A stretch of DNA of 64,000 nucleotides from Bacteroidota bacterium (GCA_027487835.1 JAIYCU010000012.1:147718-211717), one strand, 5' to 3'; numbered from the stretch's first letter, positions 20,000 through 28,758 are shown. Notes: a model not told the origin generated them from the sequence alone. Numbers and translations are program-made.

Positions 20000-21637
20000 A
20001 TGAAGAAGTTAGTAAGTTTTGAACCAAGTGTTTATACGCTAAGAAATCTAGCACTTTCCTTTGACCCAAATTCCCAACAGGATTTACTTCATAACTTACA
20101 ATTAATAAAGAAGCTAAAACACTTTAATTTAGTTCACTTAGCAACGCTGCAAGCAGATTTACTATTTATTAAAACGCATGCGTCTCATCCAAAAATGCTT
20201 GAAGCTTGCGAAGCAGCAATTAAAGCCATAAGTCAGTATTTAAAGAAATTAGGGTCAAACCAAAAAGAAAAAATTAAGGATACTTTTTTACCCTTTTCAA
20301 GCACTAGTCTGATTTTTTCATATACTTTAATCAAATGGCTTTCAACACAAAACGATTGTCGAATTAGCTTTGATGGACTTGAGGCCGACTCATCCCAACT
20401 TAATTCCCTGTTAAAAATTAGTTTACCAAATCCAGAAAAAGATTTGTGCAGCATAGGTTACGCTGCACTAGATCTGTTTAAAGCCTTAAAAATAAAAAAA
20501 GGGAAAGAACTAGAATTCATATTACAAGCCTTTGATAGCCTTCAAGACTCACCACATACCAAAGATCATTTGTGGGATTCGCTCAAAATATGGGTGAAAA
20601 TTGAAAGTGAAAAACCAAGTTTTTCAAGGCTTTCCAATCGCTTTGATAGGGAAAGTTATTTTTATCATGATAGCATTTTAAAGCGGTTTGAACCAAGGGA
20701 GTTAATTGAAAGAAAACTTCCAGCAGCTACCCAATTGCGCAGGTCAGAACAAATTCAACTTATTGAGGTCATCCGAAAAGCAATGGTGCATACTATGCGC
20801 GAAACTGACCCTGCCACTTATATGCAAGAAGATTCATTGCGTTGGTATAATTTAGAACGAGGAATTTCTATTGCACTTTTCGATGTAGTTGCAGAAAGAC
20901 AGCTTCCTTATCAATCTTATATTGGCTATACCCTATTTAAAAATGGCTATCCAATGGCATATGGGGGCAGTTGGATAATTGGCGAAAAAGCACATTTTGG
21001 AATAAATATCTTTGATGCGTTTAGAGGCGGTGAATCAGGTTTTGTGATGTGCCAGTTATTGCGAACCTATGTACAGTTGTTTAATTTAAAAAGCATTGAG
21101 GTAGATGCTTACCAATTTGGGAAAAATAATGAAGACGGAATTAAATCTGCTGCCTTTTGGTTCTATTATAAATTTGGGTTTGAACCCATCGATAAATCTC
21201 TTAAAAAGCTTGCAGCGTATGAGTATTCAAAAATCAAAAAAACACCAAGTTATAAAACCAAAGCAAGCACTTTAAGAGCCTTAGCTGAAAGCAATGTAAT
21301 CCTTCATATTGGCGAATGTAATCAATTAGATTATGCCAAGGTAACTGCCCAAATTACAAAGACAATAGCCAACAAATTTTCAGGAAATAGGTCATTAGCA
21401 ATTGTTCAATCAAAAAAATCCATGCCAATCAAGTTAGAGGCACCCCTTGGGTTCAACCCGAAAAATTTAATTGCTTTTGATGAATTTTCACTCTTATGGA
21501 TAGCCTTTGAAAAGCAATTAGAACATTATACAATAACTGAATTTTTAACATTGATTCAGCTTAAAACCAAAGATTATGTTGCCTATCAGGCTGGCCTTGC
21601 CAAATTACTTAAAGAGTTAGCACAAAAATCTACTTAA
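20000..21637 (+). CDS. Uncharacterised protein with GNAT-like C-terminal half (putative)
   Basis: 545 aa; GYTLFKNGYPMAYGGSWIIGEKAHFGINIF...AFWFYYKFGFEP resembles acyltransferase-type core. Confidence 0.6.
   Translation: MKKLVSFEPSVYTLRNLALSFDPNSQQDLLHNLQLIKKLKHFNLVHLATLQADLLFIKTHASHPKMLEACEAAIKAISQYLKKLGSNQKEKIKDTFLPFSSTSLIFSYTLIKWLSTQNDCRISFDGLEADSSQLNSLLKISLPNPEKDLCSIGYAALDLFKALKIKKGKELEFILQAFDSLQDSPHTKDHLWDSLKIWVKIESEKPSFSRLSNRFDRESYFYHDSILKRFEPRELIERKLPAATQLRRSEQIQLIEVIRKAMVHTMRETDPATYMQEDSLRWYNLERGISIALFDVVAERQLPYQSYIGYTLFKNGYPMAYGGSWIIGEKAHFGINIFDAFRGGESGFVMCQLLRTYVQLFNLKSIEVDAYQFGKNNEDGIKSAAFWFYYKFGFEPIDKSLKKLAAYEYSKIKKTPSYKTKASTLRALAESNVILHIGECNQLDYAKVTAQITKTIANKFSGNRSLAIVQSKKSMPIKLEAPLGFNPKNLIAFDEFSLLWIAFEKQLEHYTITEFLTLIQLKTKDYVAYQAGLAKLLKELAQKST
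20685..20694 (+). repeat. Dispersed motif GGTTTGAACC
   Basis: Exact 10-mer; coding (FEP). Confidence 0.9.
21177..21186 (+). repeat. Dispersed motif GGTTTGAACC
   Basis: Exact 10-mer within GGGTTTGAACCC; coding (FEP). Confidence 0.9.
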
Positions 21638-22652
21638 CCCTACTTAAAGACTCTTGATACAAGCTATTTTGGGGGTCTAAAGCAAGTGCTTCTTTATAAT
21701 GTTTTAAGGCATTCTTTTTGTCTTTACTTTCCTCATAAAGCAAACCTTTCATAAACCATGCTTTGGCATAGGTAGGGTTTAATTTAAGGGTTATATCCCA
21801 ATTCTCCATAGCAGATTGCAGGTAACCCGATTCATAATTAATATAACCAACATTATAAAAAGCCAGAAAATTAGTTGGGTCAAGCGTAATTACCTTCTTA
21901 TAAACCACCATTGCCGAGGCATAATTTGCGCTTTGTTGTAAGAAAACACCTTTTGCAAAATAAGGTTCGATGCTTTGGGGTTTTAACTTAATGGCAGCAT
22001 CAAAATAACCTAAAGCCAATTTATTTTTTTGAGCAGCTAATAAATTGGCAATATAAAGTGTTGAAGCATAATCTGTAGGATCTGTCTCAATAGCCGTTTG
22101 AAAATGATAAATAGCCCTTGCGGTATCGCCGGTTTCTTTATAATTCATTCCCAACATGTGGTATAGGTAAGGGTTTGTCTTATCGGCTTTCAATAATTTA
22201 TTTAATAAGTCCAAGGATTTTTGATGCTCCCTCACTACAAAATACAAATCGGCTAATTTTAGGCTGGCTTCCTTGTTCTCGGGATTCAGTAAAATTGCCT
22301 TTTCGTAGGATTGCGCGGCATTTTTTGTCTCATTCATGGCATATTGCGTCCTTCCTAATGTAAAAAAATACTGGTCGTTGGTAGAGTCTAATTGAATGGC
22401 AGATTGCAAATCAGCTTCTGCCCTTGATAAGAATTTACTATTAATATAAACCTGTGCCCTTTGGTAAAAATTCTCAGGATTGGCGGGGTCTGCATCAATT
22501 TCCTTGCTAATTTTCCGAGCCAAGGTAGCATTAGCCGTGCTATCATTTGGGTCGGGTAAATTGGTGTTTTTAGGATTGTCTTTACAGGCTATTAAAAGCA
22601 AAAGACTAATAAAAATCATTTTTTGAACTGAGGCAATCAGATGCATTTTCAT
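21630..22652 (-). CDS. TPR-repeat lipoprotein
   Basis: Multiple TPR units (e.g. AIYHFQTAIETDPTDYASTLYIANLL); signal MIFISLLLLIACKD. Confidence 0.85.
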   Translation of the reverse strand: MKMHLIASVQKMIFISLLLLIACKDNPKNTNLPDPNDSTANATLARKISKEIDADPANPENFYQRAQVYINSKFLSRAEADLQSAIQLDSTNDQYFFTLGRTQYAMNETKNAAQSYEKAILLNPENKEASLKLADLYFVVREHQKSLDLLNKLLKADKTNPYLYHMLGMNYKETGDTARAIYHFQTAIETDPTDYASTLYIANLLAAQKNKLALGYFDAAIKLKPQSIEPYFAKGVFLQQSANYASAMVVYKKVITLDPTNFLAFYNVGYINYESGYLQSAMENWDITLKLNPTYAKAWFMKGLLYEESKDKKNALKHYKEALALDPQNSLYQESLSRVK

Positions 22653-22697
22653 ATTTTTGAGGGTTCAAACATAAGACAACCAAAATTAAAATTAAGT

Positions 22698-23855
22698 ATG
22701 CCATTTTACTACAGATTAGGAAATATTCCGCAAAAAAGACATACCCAATTCAGAAAAGAGGATGGGAGTTTGTATGCAGAAGAGTTAATTTCTACTGAAG
22801 GTTTCAGTAGTTTATATTCTTTAGTATACCATTGCCACCCGCCCACTTTGGTTAAAGAGGTGGAAACCGCAATTAATGCAGAGCCGGTTGCTGCAATGCC
22901 TAAGAACCTGCTCAACAGAAGTTTCCTAACCTTTAAAACTACCCCTAAAGACGACTATCTTGAGTCCCGCGTGATTATGCTATACAACAAAGATGTATAC
23001 CTTACCTGCGCGGCGCCTAAGAAAAGCATGACCGAATACTTTTATAAAAATGCAGATGCAGATGAAGTTATTTTTGTGCATGAAGGCAGCGGGATATTAA
23101 AAACTCTGTATGGCGAAATTCCATTTGAGTATGGAGATTATTTAGTAATACCTAGAGGCATTATTTATCAGTTACATTTTAACGACGAAAACAATCGCTT
23201 GTTTATTACTGAAAGTTTTTCCCCTATTCGTCCGCCTAAGCGCTACCTCAATTCATTTGGCCAATTTTTAGAACATTCTCCTTACTGCGAAAGAGACTTA
23301 AAACTGCCCCAAAACTTAAAAACGCATGATGAAAAAGGTGATTTTAAGGTAATGATAAAAAAGCAAGACCTTATTTATCCATTTATTTATGCCACACATC
23401 CATTTGATGCCATTGGTTGGGACGGTTATCAATATCCTTATGGTTTTAGTATCCATAACTACGAGCCAATTACAGGCCGGGTGCATATGCCACCTCCCAT
23501 ACATCAAACCTTTGAGGGCCATAATTTTGTAATCTGTTCATTTGTGCCTAGGTTATATGATTACCATCCGCAATCTATTCCTGCCCCATACAACCATAGC
23601 AATGTAGATAGTGACGAGGTTTTGTATTATGTAGATGGTGATTTTATGAGCAGAAAACATGTAGAACGAGGTATGATTAGCCTACATCCAAAAGGAATTC
23701 CACATGGCCCACACCCTGGTACGGTAGAAAAATCAATTGGTAAAAAAGAAACAAAAGAATTGGCAGTAATGATAGATCCTTTTTATCCGCTAATGATTAC
23801 ACAAGCTGCATTGGATTGCGAAGATCCTAAGTATTATAAAAGCTGGGTAGAATAA
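22698..23855 (+). CDS. hmgA: Homogentisate 1,2-dioxygenase
   Basis: MPFYYRLGNIPQKRHTQFRK; EVIFVHEGSGIL; DEVLYYVDGDFMSRKHVERGMISLHPKGIPHGPHPG; ATG at 22698 avoids overlap with the - strand gene. Confidence 0.9.
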   Translation: MPFYYRLGNIPQKRHTQFRKEDGSLYAEELISTEGFSSLYSLVYHCHPPTLVKEVETAINAEPVAAMPKNLLNRSFLTFKTTPKDDYLESRVIMLYNKDVYLTCAAPKKSMTEYFYKNADADEVIFVHEGSGILKTLYGEIPFEYGDYLVIPRGIIYQLHFNDENNRLFITESFSPIRPPKRYLNSFGQFLEHSPYCERDLKLPQNLKTHDEKGDFKVMIKKQDLIYPFIYATHPFDAIGWDGYQYPYGFSIHNYEPITGRVHMPPPIHQTFEGHNFVICSFVPRLYDYHPQSIPAPYNHSNVDSDEVLYYVDGDFMSRKHVERGMISLHPKGIPHGPHPGTVEKSIGKKETKELAVMIDPFYPLMITQAALDCEDPKYYKSWVE

Positions 23856-23884
23856 AGGCTTTGGTTCAAACCGAAACCTTTATT
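23851..23884. terminator. Convergent bidirectional hairpin built around the GGTTCAAACC motif
   Basis: AATAAAGGCTTTGGTTCAAACCGAAACCTTTATT; 16-bp arms with one mismatch and one T-G pair; spans both converging stop codons. Confidence 0.75.
23863..23872 (-). repeat. Dispersed motif GGTTTGAACC (top strand GGTTCAAACC)
   Basis: Exact 10-mer at the apex of the convergent hairpin. Confidence 0.9.
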
Positions 23885-24368
23885 ATTCTTCAAACATTTT
23901 TTTGGCGCGCTGCAAGTTATTATAATAAGTTGCAGCGTTTCCTGTTTTATAATGGCAATGATTACTGATGGTGCCAGTTTCTTCGCACTTACAAGCCACA
24001 ATTTTATTATTCTCTAAAAAGAACCTGCAATTTTCACAGGCTACAGCAGAACACATTTTAAATTGAGCCGCATCTGTTAAGTAAAAATATATACCTTCCA
24101 TGTCTAGGTCTACTGCAGCAATTCTTTTGCGACCTTGGTACACACAAGTTGCAACCAAAAAATACGTTTGTTGCATTTGCTCAATGTGCATTTCTGTTAC
24201 TTTGGTGCCGTCTCTAAAGGTCCACTCAAAGGCTTTACTTAGATTTTTCTCGCTTTCGGTAAGTTGGTAAACCCCATTGTTTATTTGCCCAACCTGTACC
24301 TTGGTATCTTGAGAAAACCCAATATGCGAGAGTAAAATAAAAATTGTTACGAGTAGTTTTTTAATCAT
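23883..24368 (-). CDS. Hypothetical secreted protein
   Basis: MIKKLLVTIFILLSHIGFSQ signal peptide; several Cys residues; no family recognised. Confidence 0.65.
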   Translation of the reverse strand: MIKKLLVTIFILLSHIGFSQDTKVQVGQINNGVYQLTESEKNLSKAFEWTFRDGTKVTEMHIEQMQQTYFLVATCVYQGRKRIAAVDLDMEGIYFYLTDAAQFKMCSAVACENCRFFLENNKIVACKCEETGTISNHCHYKTGNAATYYNNLQRAKKMFEE

Positions 24369-24441
24369 TCAATGCATTTTATTGAAACAAATGTAAAGAA
24401 GCAGAATCAATTCTGCAATTTGTTGTAAATTTGTGACCCAT

Positions 24442-25389
24442 ATGAAGGCATTAGTAACAACCAATTTTACATTTCCTAATCAAAAAAGTTTTTACAGAGG
24501 GAAAGTTAGAGATGTTTATAATATCAACAACAACTACTTAGTAATGGTTGCCTGCGATCGTATTTCTGCATTTGATGTGGTACTTCCTAAACCCATCCCT
24601 TTCAAGGGTCAGGTATTGAATCAAATTGCTGCACATTTTTTAAACCTAACCAAAGATATTGTTCCAAATTGGTTATTGAGTAGTCCTGACCCAAACGTTA
24701 GTATTGGTTTATGTTGCGAACCCTATAAAGTAGAAATGGTTATCAGGGGATATTTAAGCGGGCATGCCTGGCGTGAATATAAATTAGGCAAAAGAATTAT
24801 CTGTGGCGTTGCCATGCCAGATGATATGAAAGAAAATGACCGCTTTCCTACGCCTATTATTACGCCTACAATCAAAGCAGTTTCTGGACATGATGAAGAC
24901 ATTACGAGAGAAGAAATTATTAGAACTGGCTTAGTGGATGAAGCGGATTATATCGTTCTTGAAAATTATACCCGTAAACTTTTTGAGTTTGGCAGTGAAT
25001 ATGCCTTAAGCCAAGGATTAATTCTGGTTGATACCAAATATGAATTTGGCAACTACAAAGGCGAAGTTATGTTAATGGATGAAATTCATACCCCTGATTC
25101 TAGTCGCTATTTCTATGCAGATACTTACGCTGAAATTCAGGCAAAAGACCAACAACAAAGACAATTATCAAAAGAATTTGTAAGACAATGGTTAATAGAA
25201 AATGGGTTTCAAGGATTAGATGGACAAGAAGCACCTGTATTTCCTAACGACTTTATTGAATTAGTAACCGAGCGATATATTGAATTATTTGAACGCATTA
25301 GCGGCAAAACCTTTGTAAAACAAAATTACGATTCGGTTGAAAAAAGAGTGGAAGCCCAAATAGAAGCGTCAATTAATCAATTGGTTTGA
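24442..25389 (+). CDS. purC: Phosphoribosylaminoimidazole-succinocarboxamide synthase
   Basis: FYRGKVRDVYNI; MVACDRISAFDVVLP; VIRGYLSGHAWREY; ILVDTKYEFG; DEIHTPDSSRYF. Confidence 0.95.
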   Translation: MKALVTTNFTFPNQKSFYRGKVRDVYNINNNYLVMVACDRISAFDVVLPKPIPFKGQVLNQIAAHFLNLTKDIVPNWLLSSPDPNVSIGLCCEPYKVEMVIRGYLSGHAWREYKLGKRIICGVAMPDDMKENDRFPTPIITPTIKAVSGHDEDITREEIIRTGLVDEADYIVLENYTRKLFEFGSEYALSQGLILVDTKYEFGNYKGEVMLMDEIHTPDSSRYFYADTYAEIQAKDQQQRQLSKEFVRQWLIENGFQGLDGQEAPVFPNDFIELVTERYIELFERISGKTFVKQNYDSVEKRVEAQIEASINQLV

Positions 25390-25392
25390 ACC
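25383..25392 (+). repeat. Dispersed motif GGTTTGAACC
   Basis: Exact 10-mer spanning purC stop / EamA start. Confidence 0.9.
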
Positions 25393-26225
25393 TATTCCTC
25401 TTTTCAATTGGCATAAATACAGCCTATTTTCTAGCCGATTTATTCATCAAGCTAGGCAGTAATCAGCGCTCTGCTGGTAATTTGGTTTATCACCGTTCGG
25501 TGTATACAGTAGCCATGACTTTTCTATGGTTACTCCTCTCAGGTTCAATAGAAAACCCACCTCAGTTAACAGAAAGCTTGCAGTTGATAGGTTGCGGCAC
25601 CTTTTGCGTTTTGGGACTCTATTTTTATGTTAAAGCCTTGCAAGGTTTGCATTTTGTCAATGTTTCGGTGGTTGGAATTACAGGTGCATTAATTCATTAC
25701 CTACTTGGGGTATTTATAAATAATGAAAATTTTAATGCTTGGTTTTATGTAGCAGCCCTTTTATGCATTGTAGGAATAGCCATACAATGGCGCAAGCAAA
25801 GTCAACACAAAGGTATACTAGCAGCTTGTTTAAGCGCTGTATTTTGGGGCTTTGGCTATGCACTACTCAATATTCCTTTGCAAAAAGCAGATGCAGTTTG
25901 GGGTGCATTTATCCTTGAAGTTTGTGCCTTAATACTTTCAGGTGCTTTTATATTTCGGTTTGAACCAAGCTTTAAATTAAGGAAGTCGATTCAGTACGAC
26001 CACCACCTTCTTTTGGTGGCTTTTTTTACAATACTTGGATCTGTTTGGATTAATTATGCCTATCAAAAGTTTAACCTAAGTGCCTTAGGATTTATGCAAT
26101 TAGCCTTTTTTCCCTATGCAATGCTGGCGGGTTATTTTATATTTAAGGAAAGACTATCTAAGCTAGAATGGATTGGAAACAGCTTAGTAATGGCCGGGCT
26201 AGCTGTGTATTATGTCTTTATTTAA
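25386..26225 (+). CDS. EamA/DMT-like multi-TM transporter
   Basis: About ten hydrophobic segments; TTG start overlapping purC stop. Confidence 0.65.
   Translation: MNLFLFSIGINTAYFLADLFIKLGSNQRSAGNLVYHRSVYTVAMTFLWLLLSGSIENPPQLTESLQLIGCGTFCVLGLYFYVKALQGLHFVNVSVVGITGALIHYLLGVFINNENFNAWFYVAALLCIVGIAIQWRKQSQHKGILAACLSAVFWGFGYALLNIPLQKADAVWGAFILEVCALILSGAFIFRFEPSFKLRKSIQYDHHLLLVAFFTILGSVWINYAYQKFNLSALGFMQLAFFPYAMLAGYFIFKERLSKLEWIGNSLVMAGLAVYYVFI
25957..25966 (+). repeat. Dispersed motif GGTTTGAACC
   Basis: Exact 10-mer in TTTCGGTTTGAACCAA; coding (FEP). Confidence 0.9.
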
Positions 26226-26886
26226 CCGCAATGGCCCAATCAAAAATCTGGTCATTTAATACCAAGTGATATCCCTTTTTATCTGATAAAGCGGCATTAA
26301 TCAAAGCCTTGGCAACTGTTTCTCCCTTTATAGCTTTGTACAACTTTAATGGGCCTACAAAGGCAGGATTCAACACACGCATTAAATATTGAGAAATGGT
26401 TTCTAAGGGTCTTGACTCTGATCTATTGCCTAAAAGCAAGGAAGGCCTTAAAATAAACGTATTGTCAAACCCAATTTGTTGAATGGCATATTCTAACTCC
26501 CCTTTTAATCGACTATAAAATATTTTAGAATTTGTACTCGCACCCATTGAACTAACCAATAAAAAACTTTCCGCGCCATTTTTAAATGCAATTTGGGCAG
26601 TTTTTAAAGGGATTTCAAAATCTATACGCCTGTAATTATCTTGATTGGGAGTTTTGGCGCTGGTTGAACCCATGCAACAGAAAATATGATTCGCATTTAT
26701 CTGGTCTGAAAAGTTATCCAATTGATTAAAATCCAGCATAATTTGCTTAAACTTTTCATGCTTTATCACCATGTCTCTTCTTACCAAAACGGTTACCTGA
26801 GAATAATGCGGACTCTTTAATAATTCAAAAACTAAGTTTCTACCAATTAGACCAGTAGCGCCAATAACAAGTGCTGTTTTTTGCAT
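26218..26886 (-). CDS. NAD(P)-binding oxidoreductase (short-chain/NmrA-like)
   Basis: MQKTALVIGATGLIGRNLVFELL Rossmann motif. Confidence 0.8.
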   Translation of the reverse strand: MQKTALVIGATGLIGRNLVFELLKSPHYSQVTVLVRRDMVIKHEKFKQIMLDFNQLDNFSDQINANHIFCCMGSTSAKTPNQDNYRRIDFEIPLKTAQIAFKNGAESFLLVSSMGASTNSKIFYSRLKGELEYAIQQIGFDNTFILRPSLLLGNRSESRPLETISQYLMRVLNPAFVGPLKLYKAIKGETVAKALINAALSDKKGYHLVLNDQIFDWAIAVK

Positions 26887-26888
26887 GA

Positions 26889-27536
26889 TTAAATGTCTTT
26901 AGGTAAAAATTCCTTGCGGGAAGATTCATCATTTACAGCTGCGAATACCATTTTTTCGGCTAGAATATTTGCAGGGGTGGTAAACATTCTATCATAAAAG
27001 CCTAAACCAATCTTATTTAAAACTCCTCCAAAAGTCTTTTTAACATCATAGGCATTGCTATCAATTCTCACCGAACTGCTGATTCCGTTTACTTTAAAAA
27101 CATATAGTTTAGTAAAGGGTAATTTTTCAATTTCTTGTTGTAACTGACCTCTTAACTTAAATACAGCATTTTCTGATTGATGATGTGCTTTGGTATTATT
27201 CAATAAGAAAAAGTTCTTCACCCCTGCTTCATTGGCCATTTTAGAAATAGCCAATGGCACATCATACTCAAATTGGTCAGCATCCTTTAAACCAGTTGTA
27301 TTAATAAATTCTCTTCCTAATAAACAGAAGACATCATCTACCCCTTCAAAAGCATATTTAAAGTCTTCAAGTCGAGAAAAATCTACCAAAACACTTTGGG
27401 TATGTATATTTTTAAACCTTCTGCTTTCCCTACGGGTAAGGATAACAACTTTTTTGTAGTGCCTATTATTAAGCAAGTTTTCAAGTAAGGCTTGACCAAT
27501 TGAGCCTGAGATTCCAACGATTAAAGCATTACGCAT
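26889..27536 (-). CDS. NAD(P)-binding oxidoreductase, paralogue of neighbour
   Basis: MRNALIVGISGSIGQALLENLLNN; same architecture as 26218..26886. Confidence 0.75.
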   Translation of the reverse strand: MRNALIVGISGSIGQALLENLLNNRHYKKVVILTRRESRRFKNIHTQSVLVDFSRLEDFKYAFEGVDDVFCLLGREFINTTGLKDADQFEYDVPLAISKMANEAGVKNFFLLNNTKAHHQSENAVFKLRGQLQQEIEKLPFTKLYVFKVNGISSSVRIDSNAYDVKKTFGGVLNKIGLGFYDRMFTTPANILAEKMVFAAVNDESSRKEFLPKDI

Positions 27537-27646
27537 AGTTTCGAATTAAGGGAAAATCCTGAGAAATTACAAGTTATTAAATTTTTAAAATTGGAAGTTC
27601 ATGTTTTTTCTTAACCTAAATTAAGGTTTTGGATAATCTACAGTTG

Positions 27647-27654
27647 TATTTTTG
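27647..27654 (+). promoter_or_regulatory. Possible -7 element TATTTTTG upstream of YceI gene
   Basis: Matches TAnnTTTG, 18-25 bp before ATG 27672; preceded by an AACCT..AGGTT inverted repeat at about 27611-27630. Confidence 0.4.
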
Positions 27655-27671
27655 TATCAAAATTTAATACT

Positions 27672-28202
27672 ATGAGCACAACAGGAACTTGGGTTTTAGA
27701 CCCAACCCACAGCGAAATTCTTTTTAAGGTAAAACACTTAATGATTACCAATGTTAAAGGTGAATTCAGAAAGTTTTCAGCCAATATTTTAGGCGAAGAC
27801 TTTACCACAGCGCCAATTGAAGTGAGCATTGATGCCTCTAGCATTTTCACCAATGAAGATAATAGAGATGGTCATTTAAAAGGAGCTGATTTTTTTGATG
27901 TAGAAAACCACAAAGAATTAACCTTTAAAAGCACCTCAGTAAGCAAAGTTGATAGCGAAAACTACCTTTTAAATGGTGTATTAACTATCAAAGGCATAAG
28001 CAATAATATTAGCTTAAACGTAGAATTTGGTGGTGTTAACAAAGATCCATGGGGCAATCAAAAAGCAGGATTTTCTGTAAATGGAAAAATTAATAGAAAA
28101 GACTGGGGCTTAACTTGGAATGCGCCTTTAGAAACAGGCGGATTACTGGTAAGTGAAGAAGTAACTTTGATGGCAGAAGTACAATTTGTAAAACAGGCAT
28201 AA
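27672..28202 (+). CDS. YceI-family protein
   Basis: WVLDPTHSEILFKVKHLMITNVKGEFRKF; DPWGNQKAGFSVNGKINRKDWGLTWN. Confidence 0.93.
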   Translation: MSTTGTWVLDPTHSEILFKVKHLMITNVKGEFRKFSANILGEDFTTAPIEVSIDASSIFTNEDNRDGHLKGADFFDVENHKELTFKSTSVSKVDSENYLLNGVLTIKGISNNISLNVEFGGVNKDPWGNQKAGFSVNGKINRKDWGLTWNAPLETGGLLVSEEVTLMAEVQFVKQA

Positions 28203-28224
28203 TTGGGTGAATTGATAAAGAATC

Positions 28225-28258
28225 GCTGTCATAGAGCAATCTATGGCAGCTTTTTTTT
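28225..28258 (+). terminator. Rho-independent terminator after yceI-like gene
   Basis: GCTGTCATAGA-gcaa-TCTATGGCAGC followed by TTTTTTTT. Confidence 0.9.
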
Positions 28259-28287
28259 GCTTAGAACTTTACCTTTTCAAACATTAG

Positions 28288-28607
28288 CGCCGAGCCTTAT
28301 TGATGACAAATTTTATCTTATTGATAACCCGCTGAGCCTTATTGATGACAAATTTTGTCTTATTGATGACTTGCTGAGTCTTATTGATGGCAAATTTCAT
28401 CTTATTGATGACTCGCCGAGTCTTATTGATGGCAAATTTTGTCTTATTGATGACCCGACGAGTCTTATTGATGGCAAATTTTGTCTTATTTATGACCCGC
28501 GGAGCCTTATTGATTACAAATTTTGTCTTATTGATGACTCGCCAAGCCTTATTGATGTCAAATTTTGTCTTATTGATGGCAAATTTTGCCTTATTGGATG
28601 ATAAGGC
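28288..28607. repeat. 42-bp tandem array (7 units plus partial), composed of 21-bp-phased CTTATTGAT half-units
   Basis: Units start at 28288, 28330, 28372, 28414, 28456, 28498, 28540; e.g. cgccgagtcttattgatggcaaattttgtcttattgatgacc; ends in GCCTTAT-tggatg-ATAAGGC (28588-28607). Confidence 0.95.
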
Positions 28608-28613
28608 AAAAAA

Positions 28614-28638
28614 AAAGCCCCGAAAAATTCGGGGCTTT
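28614..28638 (-). terminator. Terminator of tRNA-Arg transcript
   Basis: AAAGCCCCGAA-aaa-TTCGGGGCTTT with A-run on + (T-run on -). Confidence 0.88.
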
Positions 28639-28640
28639 GG

Positions 28641-28714
28641 TGGTCTCGACAGGATTCAAACCTGTAACCTTCTGATCCGTAGTCAGATGCTCTATTCAGT
28701 TGAGCTACGAAACC
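28641..28714 (-). tRNA. tRNA-Arg (anticodon ACG)
   Basis: Reverse complement ggtttcgtagctcaactgaatagagcatctgactacggatcagaaggttacaggtttgaatcctgtcgagacca folds as a cloverleaf; anticodon loop ctACGga. Confidence 0.95.
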
Positions 28715-28758
28715 ATCTTTGATGGGGTGCAAATATAGGAATAGCTATTAAAAACACA

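Noticed and set aside
28288-28607. Possible CRISPR array
   Set aside because: Spacers are not unique; they alternate between two related inverted-repeat sequences at fixed 21-bp pitch, and no cas genes are present.
28651-28661. GATTCAAACC near-match to the dispersed motif
   Set aside because: It is the T-arm of tRNA-Arg and was excluded from the motif count.
28514-28732. - strand ORF MHPIKDGFVAQLNRASDYGSEGYRFESCRDHQ
   Set aside because: This is a translation across the tRNA-Arg gene, a common spurious ORF, not a protein-coding gene.
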